From NCBI GenBank assembly GCA_023415475.1, contig JAEZKL010000017.1, forward strand, positions 62,001-126,000: DNA of 64,000 bases. The letters are read 5' to 3'. Numbering within the stretch: position 1 is the first letter of the stretch; every line of letters begins with the position of its first letter. Of this stretch, positions 55,107-63,728 are shown piece by piece. The notes beneath the pieces were generated by a model. It was not told where the DNA came from. It saw only the letters and a list, made by a program, of their open reading frames with translations, and did not search any database. This stretch comes from Bacillota bacterium. GTDB taxonomy: Bacteria > Bacillota > Clostridia > Lachnospirales > Lachnospiraceae. Position numbers and translations under genes: made by a program.

Positions 55107-55156
55107 TACTGCAGTCGAGGGGATGTTGACCACGAGGTTCAAGTCCCACTTTAGTA
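55107..55156. repeat. tRNA-related module, right copy
   Basis: Begins TACTGCAG and ends CTTTAGTA like 35665-35733, with GGTTCAAGTCCC near the end but a 19-bp shorter middle. It is preceded by the same CTTTCCCGTT (55088-55097) and followed by a hairpin and the tRNA-Leu 3' end, in the same order as on the left. Confidence 0.7.
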
Positions 55157-55159
55157 AAA

Positions 55160-55200
55160 AAATAAGAACCATGACTTTGACGTCATGATTCTCATTTTTT
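55160..55200 (-). terminator. Terminator of tRNA-Leu(AAG)
   Basis: On the minus strand, AAAATGAGAA-TCATGACG...GTCATGG-TTCTTATTTTTTT lies immediately after the tRNA 3' end and finishes in a T7 run. Confidence 0.75.
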
Positions 55201-55203
55201 AAC

Positions 55204-55287
55204 TGCAGTCGAGGGGACTTGAACCCCTACCCAGAAACCCGGACTAGATCCTTAGTCTAGCGCGTATGCCAATTCCGCCACGACTGC
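55204..55287 (-). tRNA. tRNA-Leu, anticodon AAG
   Basis: 84 nt. Acceptor arms GCAGTCG/CGACTGC with discriminator A; D-arm GGCGGAATTGGCATACGCG. Anticodon stem CTAGA/TCTAG encloses the loop CTAAGGA, so the anticodon is AAG (codon CUU). Class II variable arm CCGG-GTTT-CTGG; T-arm AGGGG-TTCAAGT-CCCCT. CCA is not encoded. Its last 25 nt are duplicated at 35802-35826. Confidence 0.95.
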
Positions 55288-55475
55288 AAATTCGATTGTT
55301 TTGTTCCCTTTCATGTGAAGCGAACAATAGAAATTATACCAGAGTCAGGACATAATTGCAACACTTTTTTGAAAAATTCCATACAAATTCTTAGCGGGAT
55401 CTCCCCCAGATTCTGCTGTCCAGCACTTTTAATGGGTGGGAGAAATCGCAATAAGAAAAAGGTATATGCGTAATC

Positions 55476-55520
55476 GATATGCTTCGCGGTATGGAACCTT
55501 CTCCTGCCGCGAAGTGTATC
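55476..55520 (-). other. Hairpin downstream of the FAD/Rieske gene
   Basis: GATA-TG-CTTCGCGG pairs with CCGCGAAG-TG-TATC over a 17-nt loop, 27 nt past the stop codon. No T run, so terminator function is uncertain. Confidence 0.5.
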
Positions 55521-55546
55521 AATGATTTGTCTTATGACTTCTGTTT

Positions 55547-57109
55547 TTAAACAGTATTATCCTGTTTACGCTTTCTTTGACACGTATCAAAGGCATCTCT
55601 CATAGCTGGATTATTGATTAGTCTTCCCTGGTAATCAAAGCGGGAGCCATGGCAAGGGCAATCCCAGGTTAATTCGTTCTGATTCCACTCTAAGCTGCAG
55701 CCCAGATGAGGACATTTGGTCGAGATAAAATAGTATTTATCCTGCGTCTCCCGGTATGCTCCGAGCTTCTGTCCGCCTTTATTGATGATACCTGCTTCCC
55801 CAACTTTTATATCCTTCAGACTATTACGTGGTATCTTAAGATGTTCCGAGATCAAGCTGCTAGAGATCACACCGGCATCCGTCAGCATTTTCTTGCTGCC
55901 GGAGAACATCAACCGTCTGGGGTAGAATACTTTGCGGTATTCATTGTTCTTACCTGTTATCATATCGTGGATGATCATAGCCGATACCATGGAGCTTGTC
56001 ATACCCCATTTGTTAAAGCCGGTAGCCACGTAGATATTCGGTGTTGCTGCCGAGTATCTTCCGATATACGGAATGGAATCCGGGGTCATACAGTCCTGAT
56101 TGGACCAGATATATTTAATCTTCGCATCGGGATAATAGCGCCTTGCGCTTTCCTCAATCCTCCGATATGCATCCTTTGGTTTATATTCTCCTGCTCTATG
56201 GCTAACCGCACCAAATATTACATAATCCTTGTAATTTCGTAAGGAAAAACCCTGAGGATCAGCATCCAGATACATTCCGTCCAGTCGCTTATTTGATCCT
56301 GTGTAACATCCCTCCAGTGCCGACAGATAATATCTTTCCTGATGAAGCCTCAGAAAATAATAGCCGGGTGTATTGATGAAAGGATAATGGGTTGCCACAA
56401 CGACCGACTTTGCGCGGACGCTTCCCTTCTCTGTCAGGATGGTACCATTACTTTTTACCTCGGTTACTCTGGTATTCTCATAGATCGTCAGCTGCTTTGC
56501 AACGGCATCCAGGAATTTCAGCGGGTGGAACTGCGCCTGTCGGTCAAAGCGTATCGCCGCCTTCACCGGGAAGGGCAATGTGGTATCCTTCGTAAATTCA
56601 GCAGGGAGCCCCAGCTTCTTCGCCGCTTCCACCTCCATACGGATCTTTATCTCGTTCTCCCTGGAGTAGATATAATTCGGTAGAAATTCGAACTCGCAGT
56701 CAATCCGCAAACGGTCTATGATCTCCTCGTAGAGTTCAATTGCTTTCTGGTTAGCCATCGCATATTCCCAGGCCCGTTCTTCGCCCTTATAGCTCAGGAG
56801 CTTATTATAAATCAGGCTATGCTGGGAGGTTATTTTTGCTGTGGTATTCTTCGTCATACCACTTCCCACCTCGCTGCACTCCAGCACCACAACCGGTATT
56901 CCTCTCTCCTGCAGTAGATATGCCGTAAGTATTCCGGCAAGCCCACCGCCGATTACTGCCACCTCTGTATCGATGTTCTCCATCAGGGCAGGCCTTGCTA
57001 TTTTTACATTACTCTGATCATAGCGGTATTCCTCCTGGACCCACAGGGATTCACCCCGTTCCGTCCCGCCACGTGGGGAGGTACCGTTTTCTTTCCATAT
57101 AGTATGCAT
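55547..57109 (-). CDS. FAD-dependent oxidoreductase with C-terminal Rieske 2Fe-2S domain
   Basis: About 520 residues. Residues 40-400 form a DAO-type FAD domain: TEVAVIGGGLAGILTAYLLQERGIPVVVLE (GxGxxG then Glu) and YVATGFNKWGMTSSMVSAMII. The Rieske domain (about 415-505) has CPHLGC and CPCHGS, giving the two Cys and two His cluster ligands. The layout matches the YhfW-type proteins of Bacillus and many clostridia, whose substrate is unknown. No signal peptide. The frame starts at a GTG (57118) inside the ribosome site; GAGG lies 8 nt before the ATG at 57109, which is preferred. Divergent from the two-component genes. Confidence 0.9.
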   Translation of the reverse strand: MHTIWKENGTSPRGGTERGESLWVQEEYRYDQSNVKIARPALMENIDTEVAVIGGGLAGILTAYLLQERGIPVVVLECSEVGSGMTKNTTAKITSQHSLIYNKLLSYKGEERAWEYAMANQKAIELYEEIIDRLRIDCEFEFLPNYIYSRENEIKIRMEVEAAKKLGLPAEFTKDTTLPFPVKAAIRFDRQAQFHPLKFLDAVAKQLTIYENTRVTEVKSNGTILTEKGSVRAKSVVVATHYPFINTPGYYFLRLHQERYYLSALEGCYTGSNKRLDGMYLDADPQGFSLRNYKDYVIFGAVSHRAGEYKPKDAYRRIEESARRYYPDAKIKYIWSNQDCMTPDSIPYIGRYSAATPNIYVATGFNKWGMTSSMVSAMIIHDMITGKNNEYRKVFYPRRLMFSGSKKMLTDAGVISSSLISEHLKIPRNSLKDIKVGEAGIINKGGQKLGAYRETQDKYYFISTKCPHLGCSLEWNQNELTWDCPCHGSRFDYQGRLINNPAMRDAFDTCQRKRKQDNTV

Positions 57110-57296
57110 TGTTTTCACCTCAAGGCTATATTTACCAGAATACTAACTTATTATTCAACATAACTATGCCTCTTCTATTGAATGTTACAGCGAAAGCGTC
57201 TCCGATCTTGGAACCATTGATTGAACTCATATTATCAGCTTTGAATAGGGGCTTAACTGTTGCACTCGCAATTTTACCATTTTCTTGTATTTAAGA

Positions 57297-57325
57297 ATGA
57301 CATTTCCCTTTATCTGGATTATAAT
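57297..57325 (+). promoter_or_regulatory. Sigma-A promoter for the response regulator/kinase operon
   Basis: ATGACA (57297-57302), 17-bp spacer, TATAAT (57320-57325), about 51 nt before the start codon. Confidence 0.7.
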
Positions 57326-57376
57326 AATCTCATTGAAGCTATTTATGTCATTCTATAGCGAATGGGGGATCAATCG

Positions 57377-58051
57377 ATGGAGTATGATTGCTTAATTGTT
57401 GATGATGAGATGGCGCTGGGTATGGCTACCTGTGAATATTTTCAGATGTTTGGTATATCCGCCGCACATGTAGCTAATTCTACGGATTGTCTTACATTTC
57501 TTCAGCAAAATCAGGTGAAGTTAATATTACTGGATATTAATCTTGAGGGAGAGAGCGGCTTTGCATTATGCGTTAAGCTCAGGCAGACCACCAATATCCC
57601 AATTCTGTTCATCAGCGCAAGGCAAAGTGAGGATGATGTCCTGATCGCACTGAATATCGGTGGTGATGATTATATACAGAAGCCTTATTCCTTAAGCATT
57701 CTTCTTGCCAAGGTCCGTATCGCTCTTAAGCGTCAGAGCGATACGCATGAAAGCACTGCTCCTGCCGCTTCCGGCCTGGTTCTGGATGAGAACGCCATGA
57801 AGGTATTCGTTGATGGTAGGGAGGTAAAGCTAAAGATGAAGGAATTCAAGCTGCTCCATTATCTGTACCAAAACAAGAATAAGGTAATTCACAAGAAGGA
57901 GCTATTTGACAACGTCTGGGGTGACGAGTTCTTCAGTGACGGTACACTGAATGTACATATCCGTAAAATCAGAGAAAAGATAGAAAGGAACCCAAATGAG
58001 CCTGTGTATATCAAGACTGTCTGGGGTACGGGGTACCGGTTAGAATTATGA
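57377..58051 (+). CDS. OmpR/PhoB-type response regulator
   Basis: About 224 residues. Receiver domain: DDEMALG, the Asp acceptor in LILLDINLEGESG, and YIQKPYSLSIL with the conserved Lys. Winged-helix output domain: KLKMKEFKLLHYLYQNKNKVIHKKELFDNVWG and LNVHIRKIREKIE. The frame runs from 57362, but GGGGG lies 8 nt before the ATG at 57377. Its stop overlaps the kinase start by 4 bp. It probably regulates the ABC genes downstream. Confidence 0.93.
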   Translation: MEYDCLIVDDEMALGMATCEYFQMFGISAAHVANSTDCLTFLQQNQVKLILLDINLEGESGFALCVKLRQTTNIPILFISARQSEDDVLIALNIGGDDYIQKPYSLSILLAKVRIALKRQSDTHESTAPAASGLVLDENAMKVFVDGREVKLKMKEFKLLHYLYQNKNKVIHKKELFDNVWGDEFFSDGTLNVHIRKIREKIERNPNEPVYIKTVWGTGYRLEL

Positions 58052-59286
58052 AGCTGCGATATCTGATCCTTCTGCTAAATATCAGTTTATGTGCTGTGCT
58101 CCTATATTGCACCCTACAGCTTAGATCACTCGAATACCATGCTGCTGATCTTCCCCAAATTAATGACCGCTTCAAATCCATTGAAGACGGTCTGGCGAGA
58201 GGTGACTCTGCTCAGCTCATAATGGCAGAACATGATTGTACGATCTTATTCGTCTCTTCCCCGGATTATACCTCCACTCTGTATCAAAGCATCGATAAGG
58301 GCGATATTATTCTGGATTATCTGGAGGGAGACCGACTGTTGGCCAAGATTATTTTTGAGCGCAGTGATGATACCCTTATATTAATAAAGAAGCAGATGCT
58401 ACTAATCTGCTACCTACTGGTTGGTATTGTTTTAGTGGGAATAAATCTGGCATTCCTCATGGTCTACCTTCGAATCCTAAGACCCTTTGAACGTCTGAAG
58501 AGATTCGCTACCAATATATCCGTCGGCAATTTTGACATCCCACTCTATATGCAACGGGACAATTATTTCGGAGCCTTTACCGAAAGCTTTGATATTCTGC
58601 GGGAAGAGCTGAAGAAGGCCAAAGAAAGCGAATATCAGGCGAACCGCAGTAAGAAGGAGCTGGTTGCCAGCCTCTCCCATGATATCAAGACTCCGGTGGC
58701 AACGATTAATGCATTATGCGAGATTCTGGAGATTAAGCTACTTCACGATGAAAACCTTGAGAAGATAAAAACCATTCATCAGAAATCCAATATGATTGAC
58801 CACCTGATCAGCAATATGTTCCATGCCACGCTATCGGAGCTTCAGGTATTAAAGGTGGAGAAGGCGGAAGAACCCAGTACGATACTGTCGGATATCTTTC
58901 ACGATATGGAACAGATTCACCCGCTCAGAATACAGAATGATCTACCGGAGTGCCTGATCATCTGCGATAAGCTGCGACTGATGCAGGTCATTGATAATCT
59001 TCTGAATAATTCTTCAAAATATGCCGGAACTCTTATCCATATAACCTACCGGGAGTTGAAGGAGGTGCTGCTCCTGGAGATCAGGGATTTCGGAGCGGCT
59101 ATAAAGGATGATGATCTTCCTCTGGTCTGTGAGAAGTTTTACCGCGGAAGTAATTCCTCTGAGAAAGCAGGCTCCGGCCTTGGCCTGTATCTGGCGAAGC
59201 AATTCATGGAGGGTATGGGCGGTGGCTTACTCTGTGAGAAGGATCATGGCTTTGTGGTGACCCTCACTCTGAGAAAAGCCTCATAA
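58048..59286 (+). CDS. Sensor histidine kinase
   Basis: 412 residues. Membrane segments near 4-22 and 113-136 flank a small extracellular domain of about 85 residues. A HAMP-like linker, then ELVASLSHDIKTPVATINALCEIL (phospho-His), N-box NLLNNSSKYAG, and G2-box GSGLGLYLAKQF. Partner of the OmpR-type regulator. The pair-plus-ABC layout resembles antimicrobial-peptide or envelope-stress modules. The sizeable extracellular loop differs from the very short loop of true BceS kinases. Confidence 0.92.
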   Translation: MKLRYLILLLNISLCAVLLYCTLQLRSLEYHAADLPQINDRFKSIEDGLARGDSAQLIMAEHDCTILFVSSPDYTSTLYQSIDKGDIILDYLEGDRLLAKIIFERSDDTLILIKKQMLLICYLLVGIVLVGINLAFLMVYLRILRPFERLKRFATNISVGNFDIPLYMQRDNYFGAFTESFDILREELKKAKESEYQANRSKKELVASLSHDIKTPVATINALCEILEIKLLHDENLEKIKTIHQKSNMIDHLISNMFHATLSELQVLKVEKAEEPSTILSDIFHDMEQIHPLRIQNDLPECLIICDKLRLMQVIDNLLNNSSKYAGTLIHITYRELKEVLLLEIRDFGAAIKDDDLPLVCEKFYRGSNSSEKAGSGLGLYLAKQFMEGMGGGLLCEKDHGFVVTLTLRKAS

Positions 59287-59402
59287 TACTTGATAATAAG
59301 GCTGTCTTTCATTAGAATACATGTCAATTATAGAATTAAGAAACTGATAAGAATTTAATAAGCTTTCGGAAAAGACTTGTTAATAAAATCCATGCTAGAA
59401 TT

Positions 59403-59439
59403 ACGTGTGTTAAGGCAAATGCTTTATCACACGTTTTTT
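59403..59439 (+). terminator. Terminator or attenuator before the ABC genes
   Basis: ACGTGTG-T-TAAGGC, AAAT loop, GCTTTA-T-CACACGT, then TTTTTT. A textbook intrinsic terminator 117 nt after the kinase stop and only 22 nt before the ATPase start codon, overlapping the space needed for a leader. Confidence 0.85.
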
Positions 59440-59460
59440 ATGAAATGAGGGAGATTAAAT

Positions 59461-60213
59461 ATGACTATTTTACAAACAAAGGATTTATGTAAATCCTATT
59501 CCAATGGTAAGCAGATGCAGCACGTTCTTAAGAATCTGGATATCGAGATCAGACAGGGAGATTTTACTGTAATCATGGGGAGCTCCGGTTCCGGTAAATC
59601 CACACTGCTTTACGCCTTATCCGGTATGGATAAGCCCTCTCTGGGTAAGATCAGCTTCCAGGGGACGGATATCTCCAAGCATACCAATGACCAACTGGCG
59701 GTATTTCGCCGGAAGCACTGCGGCTTCGTGTTCCAGCAGGTTCATCTCAATGACACCATGAGTGTTCTGGATAATATCGTCATCTGCGGTCTACTGTTAA
59801 AAAGAAGCCGTGCAGAGGTACTTCAGGCAGCTAAGGAATTATTAACCGCTGTTGGTTTAAATGAAGCTTGCTATCACAAATATCCTGCGCAATTATCCGG
59901 CGGTGAAGCCCAGAGGGTAGCCATCGTTCGTGCCCTGATCAATAAACCGGAGATCGTCTTCGCCGATGAACCTACCGGTGCTCTAAACTCAACGAATTCT
60001 ACTCTAGTACTGGATATCCTGACGAAGCTGAATGAGGAGGGTCAAAGCATCGTGATGGTTACTCATGATATCAAGTCTGCGAGACGCGCAAACCGTGTGC
60101 TTTATCTGCGGGATGGTGTCATAGAGGCAGAACTGAATATGGGGAAGTATGTGAAGAACGACCCTCAGCGCCACACTGCTATTCGTGAGTTTCTAGATAG
60201 AATGGGCTGGTAA
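59461..60213 (+). CDS. ABC transporter ATP-binding protein (MacB/LolD type)
   Basis: 250 residues. Walker A GSSGSGKSTL, Q-loop FVFQQVHL, signature LSGGEAQRVAI, Walker B IVFADEPTGAL, H-loop VMVTHD. The DEPTGAL form and the length are typical of the MacB/LolD/BceA group that partners FtsX-type permeases. GAGGGAG precedes the ATG. 27 bp to the permease gene. Confidence 0.95.
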   Translation: MTILQTKDLCKSYSNGKQMQHVLKNLDIEIRQGDFTVIMGSSGSGKSTLLYALSGMDKPSLGKISFQGTDISKHTNDQLAVFRRKHCGFVFQQVHLNDTMSVLDNIVICGLLLKRSRAEVLQAAKELLTAVGLNEACYHKYPAQLSGGEAQRVAIVRALINKPEIVFADEPTGALNSTNSTLVLDILTKLNEEGQSIVMVTHDIKSARRANRVLYLRDGVIEAELNMGKYVKNDPQRHTAIREFLDRMGW

Positions 60214-60240
60214 TCGATCGTCGGAAGGAGGAGTATTGAT

Positions 60241-62604
60241 ATGAAACTATTAATGTTAGCAAAAAGCAGCATAAAAAAGAATCGCAGCTCTGCGATTACG
60301 CTTCTTTTCTTGATTATTACCGCGACCTTGTTCCTATACATCGGGCTACATGTTCTATTCAATCTGGGCAGCTTCCTGGATAAGAAGCATGAAGCCCTGA
60401 ACGGAGCAGACTTCGTAACCTTCAATCCGGAAGTCTACAGCGACTATATTGCTGGCGTCATAAGTGATATGGAGGAACCCACATCTATAGAGCAGGAGAA
60501 AGTAATCCTCTATCACACAGGCTCCATTCAGAATAAGAAGGTACAAGAGAAGGCTCAAAGTATCGGTATCATCATCATGAACGCTGATGCAGCTCGGGAT
60601 ATTCAGCAGATGAAAGTAATTGATGCCGCCGGTACGATGACCGAGGACTCAATCATTGTTCCCTATTCCCTTAAATCCTCCCTTGGTTACCAAGCCGGGG
60701 ATAAGATAGAGATTAAATTCCAGGATAGAATAGACACCTTTATCATATACGGCTTTTGTGAAGATATCTTCTTCTCAACCACATCAAATATCAGCTTCTA
60801 TAAATGCTTTGTTCCGGATCAAGCCTTTCAGAAGCTTTATGATGCTGCAGGTGAGATGTCCAAGTATTCCTGCATCAAAGCAATTCTTAAGGAGGGTGTC
60901 AGCTCCGGAGATTTTGAGAGTGAGTATGTCAAGCAGGCATCCTTAAATCAGGAGTATGCTTCCGGCAGCACAATTAATCTGAATTATGAAGCCATGAAGG
61001 TAGGCACTACGGTGACCATCAATATTATCATGATGATATTAGTCTTCTTTGCCGCACTGGTAATCATCATATCGATGGTGGTAATCCGCTTTACCGTAAT
61101 TACACACATCGAAGAGGATATTAAAAACATCGGTTCCATGGAGGCTGTCGGCTTTACCAATAGAATGATTCAGAATTCCCTGATCCTAGAGTTCTTAGTT
61201 ATTACCATCTTTGGTTTTCTGATTGGAATTCTAATATCATTGATTTGCTCCGGTGCTGTAACCAATATCATTTCCTCCTCCATCGGACTGAACTGGCGCA
61301 TGGAGCCGGGAATACTCAGTATGCTCCTATGCTTTACTGCTATTACACTAATGATCCTTTTGATTACCATTAAGGTCACCAGGCGAATTGCTAAGATCAC
61401 ACCGTTGATGGCATTACGAAACGGAATTGACACCTATCATTTCGGTAGAAATCATTTTCCGTTGGAGAGCTCCAAAGGCTATCTCCATCTGCTTCTTGGC
61501 TTAAAACAAATCTTTAACAACCGAAAGCAAAGCATCTCCATCGGTATCATTGGCACCTTAATGTCCTTCGCCATCGTATTCTCTATTGCTATGTATCATA
61601 ACTTTGTGCAGGATGAGATGACATTCTTAAGATTGGTTGGTATGGAGCGCTCCGATCTGGCCGTCGTCTGTTACGACGAGAATTATCAAAAGGTATGCGA
61701 TATCGCAGCCGTAGCTTCCGGGGTATCGAAATCGCTTCATTACACGAACGAGCTTATGACTGTGCAATTTGGGGATAAAGAGCTCACAACCAATAGTTTT
61801 ATCTGTGATGATTACGATAAGCTAACTGTATCCACTGTAATCGAAGGCAGATACCCGAAGCATGACAATGAGACTGTTATCAGTACTGTGAACCAGAAAA
61901 AGCTAGGAGCTAAGATTGGTGACGTTATTTCTATCAAGTCCAACGACAAGGCCTATGATTACATGATAGTCGGTATTACACAGCATATTAACAACCTGGG
62001 GCAATCCATTTCGATTACAGAAGAAGGAATGCTACGCTGTAACAGCTCCTATGTTCCCGTATCCCTCTATCTCTATCTGGATGAGGGCGTCAGTTCAAAG
62101 GATACCATAACGCTGCTGGAGGACGCACTGGAAGACTATAACATCTCTATTGTTAATATGGAGGATATCTTCAAAACCACACTATCTTCCATCACGCAGT
62201 CGATATCGATGATCTGTACCACCATCGGTGTAATAACCTCCTTAATCGTCATACTGATCATTTACTATCTGGTGAAGGTAAAGATCCTTCGGGAGAAGAA
62301 CCAGATCGGTATCAACAAAGCGCTGGGATTTACTACCGGACAGCTGATTCTGCATAATAATATTACTCTTGGTACCATCGTATTGATTAGTACGCTGCTT
62401 GGCAGTGCCCTGGCAGTGCTCTCTATCAATCCTCTCTGTGTCCTTATTCTTTCCGTAAGCGGAATCAGAAATGGTAGCTTCTTCATCCCACCGAGCTTGA
62501 TTGGCATATCGCTAATCATAATGGAATTACTTACACTGATTACGACGACCTTGGTATCCGTCCGCATTCGTAAGGTCAACCCAAGAGAGCTTATGGCTGA
62601 CTAA
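60241..62604 (+). CDS. FtsX-like ABC permease
   Basis: 787 residues. A membrane segment at about 20-42, a large outside domain (about 45-255), three membrane segments with an FtsX domain (about 258-395), a second signal-like segment (about 425-450), a second outside domain, and a final three-segment FtsX domain (about 655-785, LREKNQIGINKALGFTTGQLILHN). Such two-FtsX permeases act by mechanotransmission in peptide export, lipoprotein release or antibiotic resistance. GGAGGAG precedes the ATG. Confidence 0.92.
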   Translation: MKLLMLAKSSIKKNRSSAITLLFLIITATLFLYIGLHVLFNLGSFLDKKHEALNGADFVTFNPEVYSDYIAGVISDMEEPTSIEQEKVILYHTGSIQNKKVQEKAQSIGIIIMNADAARDIQQMKVIDAAGTMTEDSIIVPYSLKSSLGYQAGDKIEIKFQDRIDTFIIYGFCEDIFFSTTSNISFYKCFVPDQAFQKLYDAAGEMSKYSCIKAILKEGVSSGDFESEYVKQASLNQEYASGSTINLNYEAMKVGTTVTINIIMMILVFFAALVIIISMVVIRFTVITHIEEDIKNIGSMEAVGFTNRMIQNSLILEFLVITIFGFLIGILISLICSGAVTNIISSSIGLNWRMEPGILSMLLCFTAITLMILLITIKVTRRIAKITPLMALRNGIDTYHFGRNHFPLESSKGYLHLLLGLKQIFNNRKQSISIGIIGTLMSFAIVFSIAMYHNFVQDEMTFLRLVGMERSDLAVVCYDENYQKVCDIAAVASGVSKSLHYTNELMTVQFGDKELTTNSFICDDYDKLTVSTVIEGRYPKHDNETVISTVNQKKLGAKIGDVISIKSNDKAYDYMIVGITQHINNLGQSISITEEGMLRCNSSYVPVSLYLYLDEGVSSKDTITLLEDALEDYNISIVNMEDIFKTTLSSITQSISMICTTIGVITSLIVILIIYYLVKVKILREKNQIGINKALGFTTGQLILHNNITLGTIVLISTLLGSALAVLSINPLCVLILSVSGIRNGSFFIPPSLIGISLIIMELLTLITTTLVSVRIRKVNPRELMAD

Positions 62605-62607
62605 AGA

Positions 62608-62700
62608 AAAGGATGTTGCAAAACATTAGTCCTCAAGTATTGTGGTTTATATCATAGTTCTTCCACAATGTCTGAAGCTACTTGTTTTGCAACATCCTTT
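62608..62700 (+). terminator. Long hairpin after the permease gene, 18-bp perfect terminal inverted repeat
   Basis: AAAGGATGTTGCAAAACA (62608-62625) is the exact reverse complement of 62683-62700. Between the arms, ATTGTGG/CCACAAT forms a second stem. It begins 4 nt after the permease stop. Terminator role is likely on either strand, but its size and ends also resemble a small inverted-repeat element. Confidence 0.65.
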
Positions 62701-62712
62701 ACATAAAAATAA

Positions 62713-62784
62713 CTCCCCGAGTAGGGCTCGAACCTACAACCCCACGGTTAACAGCCGTGTGCTCTACCATTGAGCTATCGAGGA
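62713..62784 (-). tRNA. tRNA-Asn, anticodon GTT
   Basis: Acceptor TCCTCGA/TCGGGGA with discriminator G; D-arm TAGCTCAATGGTAGAGCA. Anticodon stem CACGG/CCGTG encloses the loop CTGTTAA (anticodon GTT). T-arm TGTAGGTTCGAGCCCTACT. Confidence 0.96.
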
Positions 62785-62992
62785 ATACATTAGCAATTTT
62801 AATACGTTGCAGTATTAATGTCAATACCCTTTCTATGAAATTTGTTGTTATTTATTTCCTTCTTTTGTATTTCTTCTACTTTGTTCTACTTATTTACCAT
62901 ATATTTGTGCTACCTCCTCCTCAGTCCATATAATATAATAATACCAACCGGGTAACCGGTACCTTAATTCTTATGAATTCGGAGGGTTAGCT

Positions 62993-63172
62993 ATGTTAGA
63001 ATGTGGAACCGACTCCTGCCCCTGCGTCTTAAAGAAATGTAAACGCTACGGGAAATGTGAGGAATGCATCGAGCATCACAAGACGCATAAAAAATATCCG
63101 GAGCCTTATTGCAAGAGACCGCGAAAAGCGAAGAAAACCAAGGGTATTGCAAAACCTTTGGAGGAGAATTAA
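62993..63172 (+). CDS. Small Cys-rich protein (59 aa)
   Basis: Begins MLECGTDSCPCVLKKCKRYG. It has seven Cys, in the pattern CX4CXCX4CX5CX2C plus one Cys near residue 40 (PYCKR), and a His pair (EHHKTH), followed by a basic Lys/Arg tail. GGAGGG lies 7 nt before the ATG. It looks like a zinc-binding mini-protein, but I do not recognise a characterised family. It lies between tRNA-Asn and tRNA-Leu, transcribed with the latter's strand. Confidence 0.8.
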   Translation: MLECGTDSCPCVLKKCKRYGKCEECIEHHKTHKKYPEPYCKRPRKAKKTKGIAKPLEEN

Positions 63173-63319
63173 CACGATGAATTGGTAAACCAATTCACTT
63201 GTCATGAATAATATTGTAGAAATGCGAAAACATAATTTGAACAACATTTTTATTTTTTAGTTGAAATAAAAAAAGCATTATGTTATAATCAAATTCGTTC
63301 CGTAGTTATGGAACATCCT

Positions 63320-63403
63320 GCAGTTGTGGCGGAATTGGCATACGCGCTAGATTCAGGTTCTAGTCCGGGTTTCCGGGTAGGGGTTCAAGTCCCCTCAACT
63401 GCA
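63320..63403 (+). tRNA. tRNA-Leu, anticodon CAG
   Basis: 84 nt. Acceptor GCAGTTG/CAACTGC with discriminator A. Anticodon stem CTAGA/TCTAG, loop TTCAGGT (anticodon CAG, codon CUG). Variable arm CCGG-GTTT-CCGG. It differs from the AAG tRNA at few positions apart from the anticodon loop and acceptor pair. Confidence 0.96.
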
Positions 63404-63474
63404 CTTAAGAAGTCAAAAATGAAACCCATCTTTTTTATAGGTGGCTTTGCAATAACAGTTTATTTTAAATAAGG

Positions 63475-63511
63475 AAAAAGCGATTAAGTATAATAACTTA
63501 GTCGCTTTTTT
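63475..63511 (+). terminator. Rho-independent terminator after tRNA-Leu(CAG)
   Basis: AAAAAGCGA-T-TAAG and CTTA-G-TCGCTTTTTT form a hairpin ending in a T run. Confidence 0.85.
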
Positions 63512-63728
63512 AATACAAAAATCTGTAATTATCTATAAAAACTCTGGACGCGCTTCCGCTTGTCGCTACCGTTCCACAGCCTATTTCTAGCATCTTTTTT
63601 CCTGAAACATCGCCAAAAAGCTGGCTTTGACATTAATGTGACGATTTATGATGGCCTTACAAAATGCACCATACACATTGAATTATAGTGCGGGGTATCC
63701 CCCTTAACTACATCTAATACATTTTTTA

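Larger units (their letters stand above)
54818..55203. other. 386-bp noncoding gap: terminator and tRNA-derived module
   Basis: Contains the terminator of the GH125 operon (54931-54967), the right copy of the tRNA-related module (55107-55156) and a hairpin downstream of tRNA-Leu (55160-55200). No coding region is supported. Confidence 0.7.
35802..55228. mobile_element. Putative tRNA-Leu-integrated genomic island carrying alpha-mannan genes
   Basis: About 19.4 kb bounded by the 25-bp tRNA-Leu 3'-end direct repeat. The interior holds ROK kinase, YesN/YesM, an ABC importer, two GH38-type genes, GH76 and GH125, and is more AT-rich than the flanks at 1-14 kb and 55-62 kb. No intact integrase, relaxase or excisionase is present; only possible integrase arm-site repeats remain at 35880-35901. 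So it would be a fixed, no longer mobile island. The AT-rich zone also extends left to about 20.9 kb, so the boundary is not supported by composition alone. Confidence 0.5.

Noticed and set aside
55706..56242. 178-codon plus-strand ORF
   Set aside because: Antisense shadow of the FAD/Rieske gene, which has clear domains throughout this stretch.
62682..62933. 83-codon plus-strand ORF
   Set aside because: It is the antisense of tRNA-Asn (the familiar VGLEPTTPRLTAVCSTIELSRN artefact).
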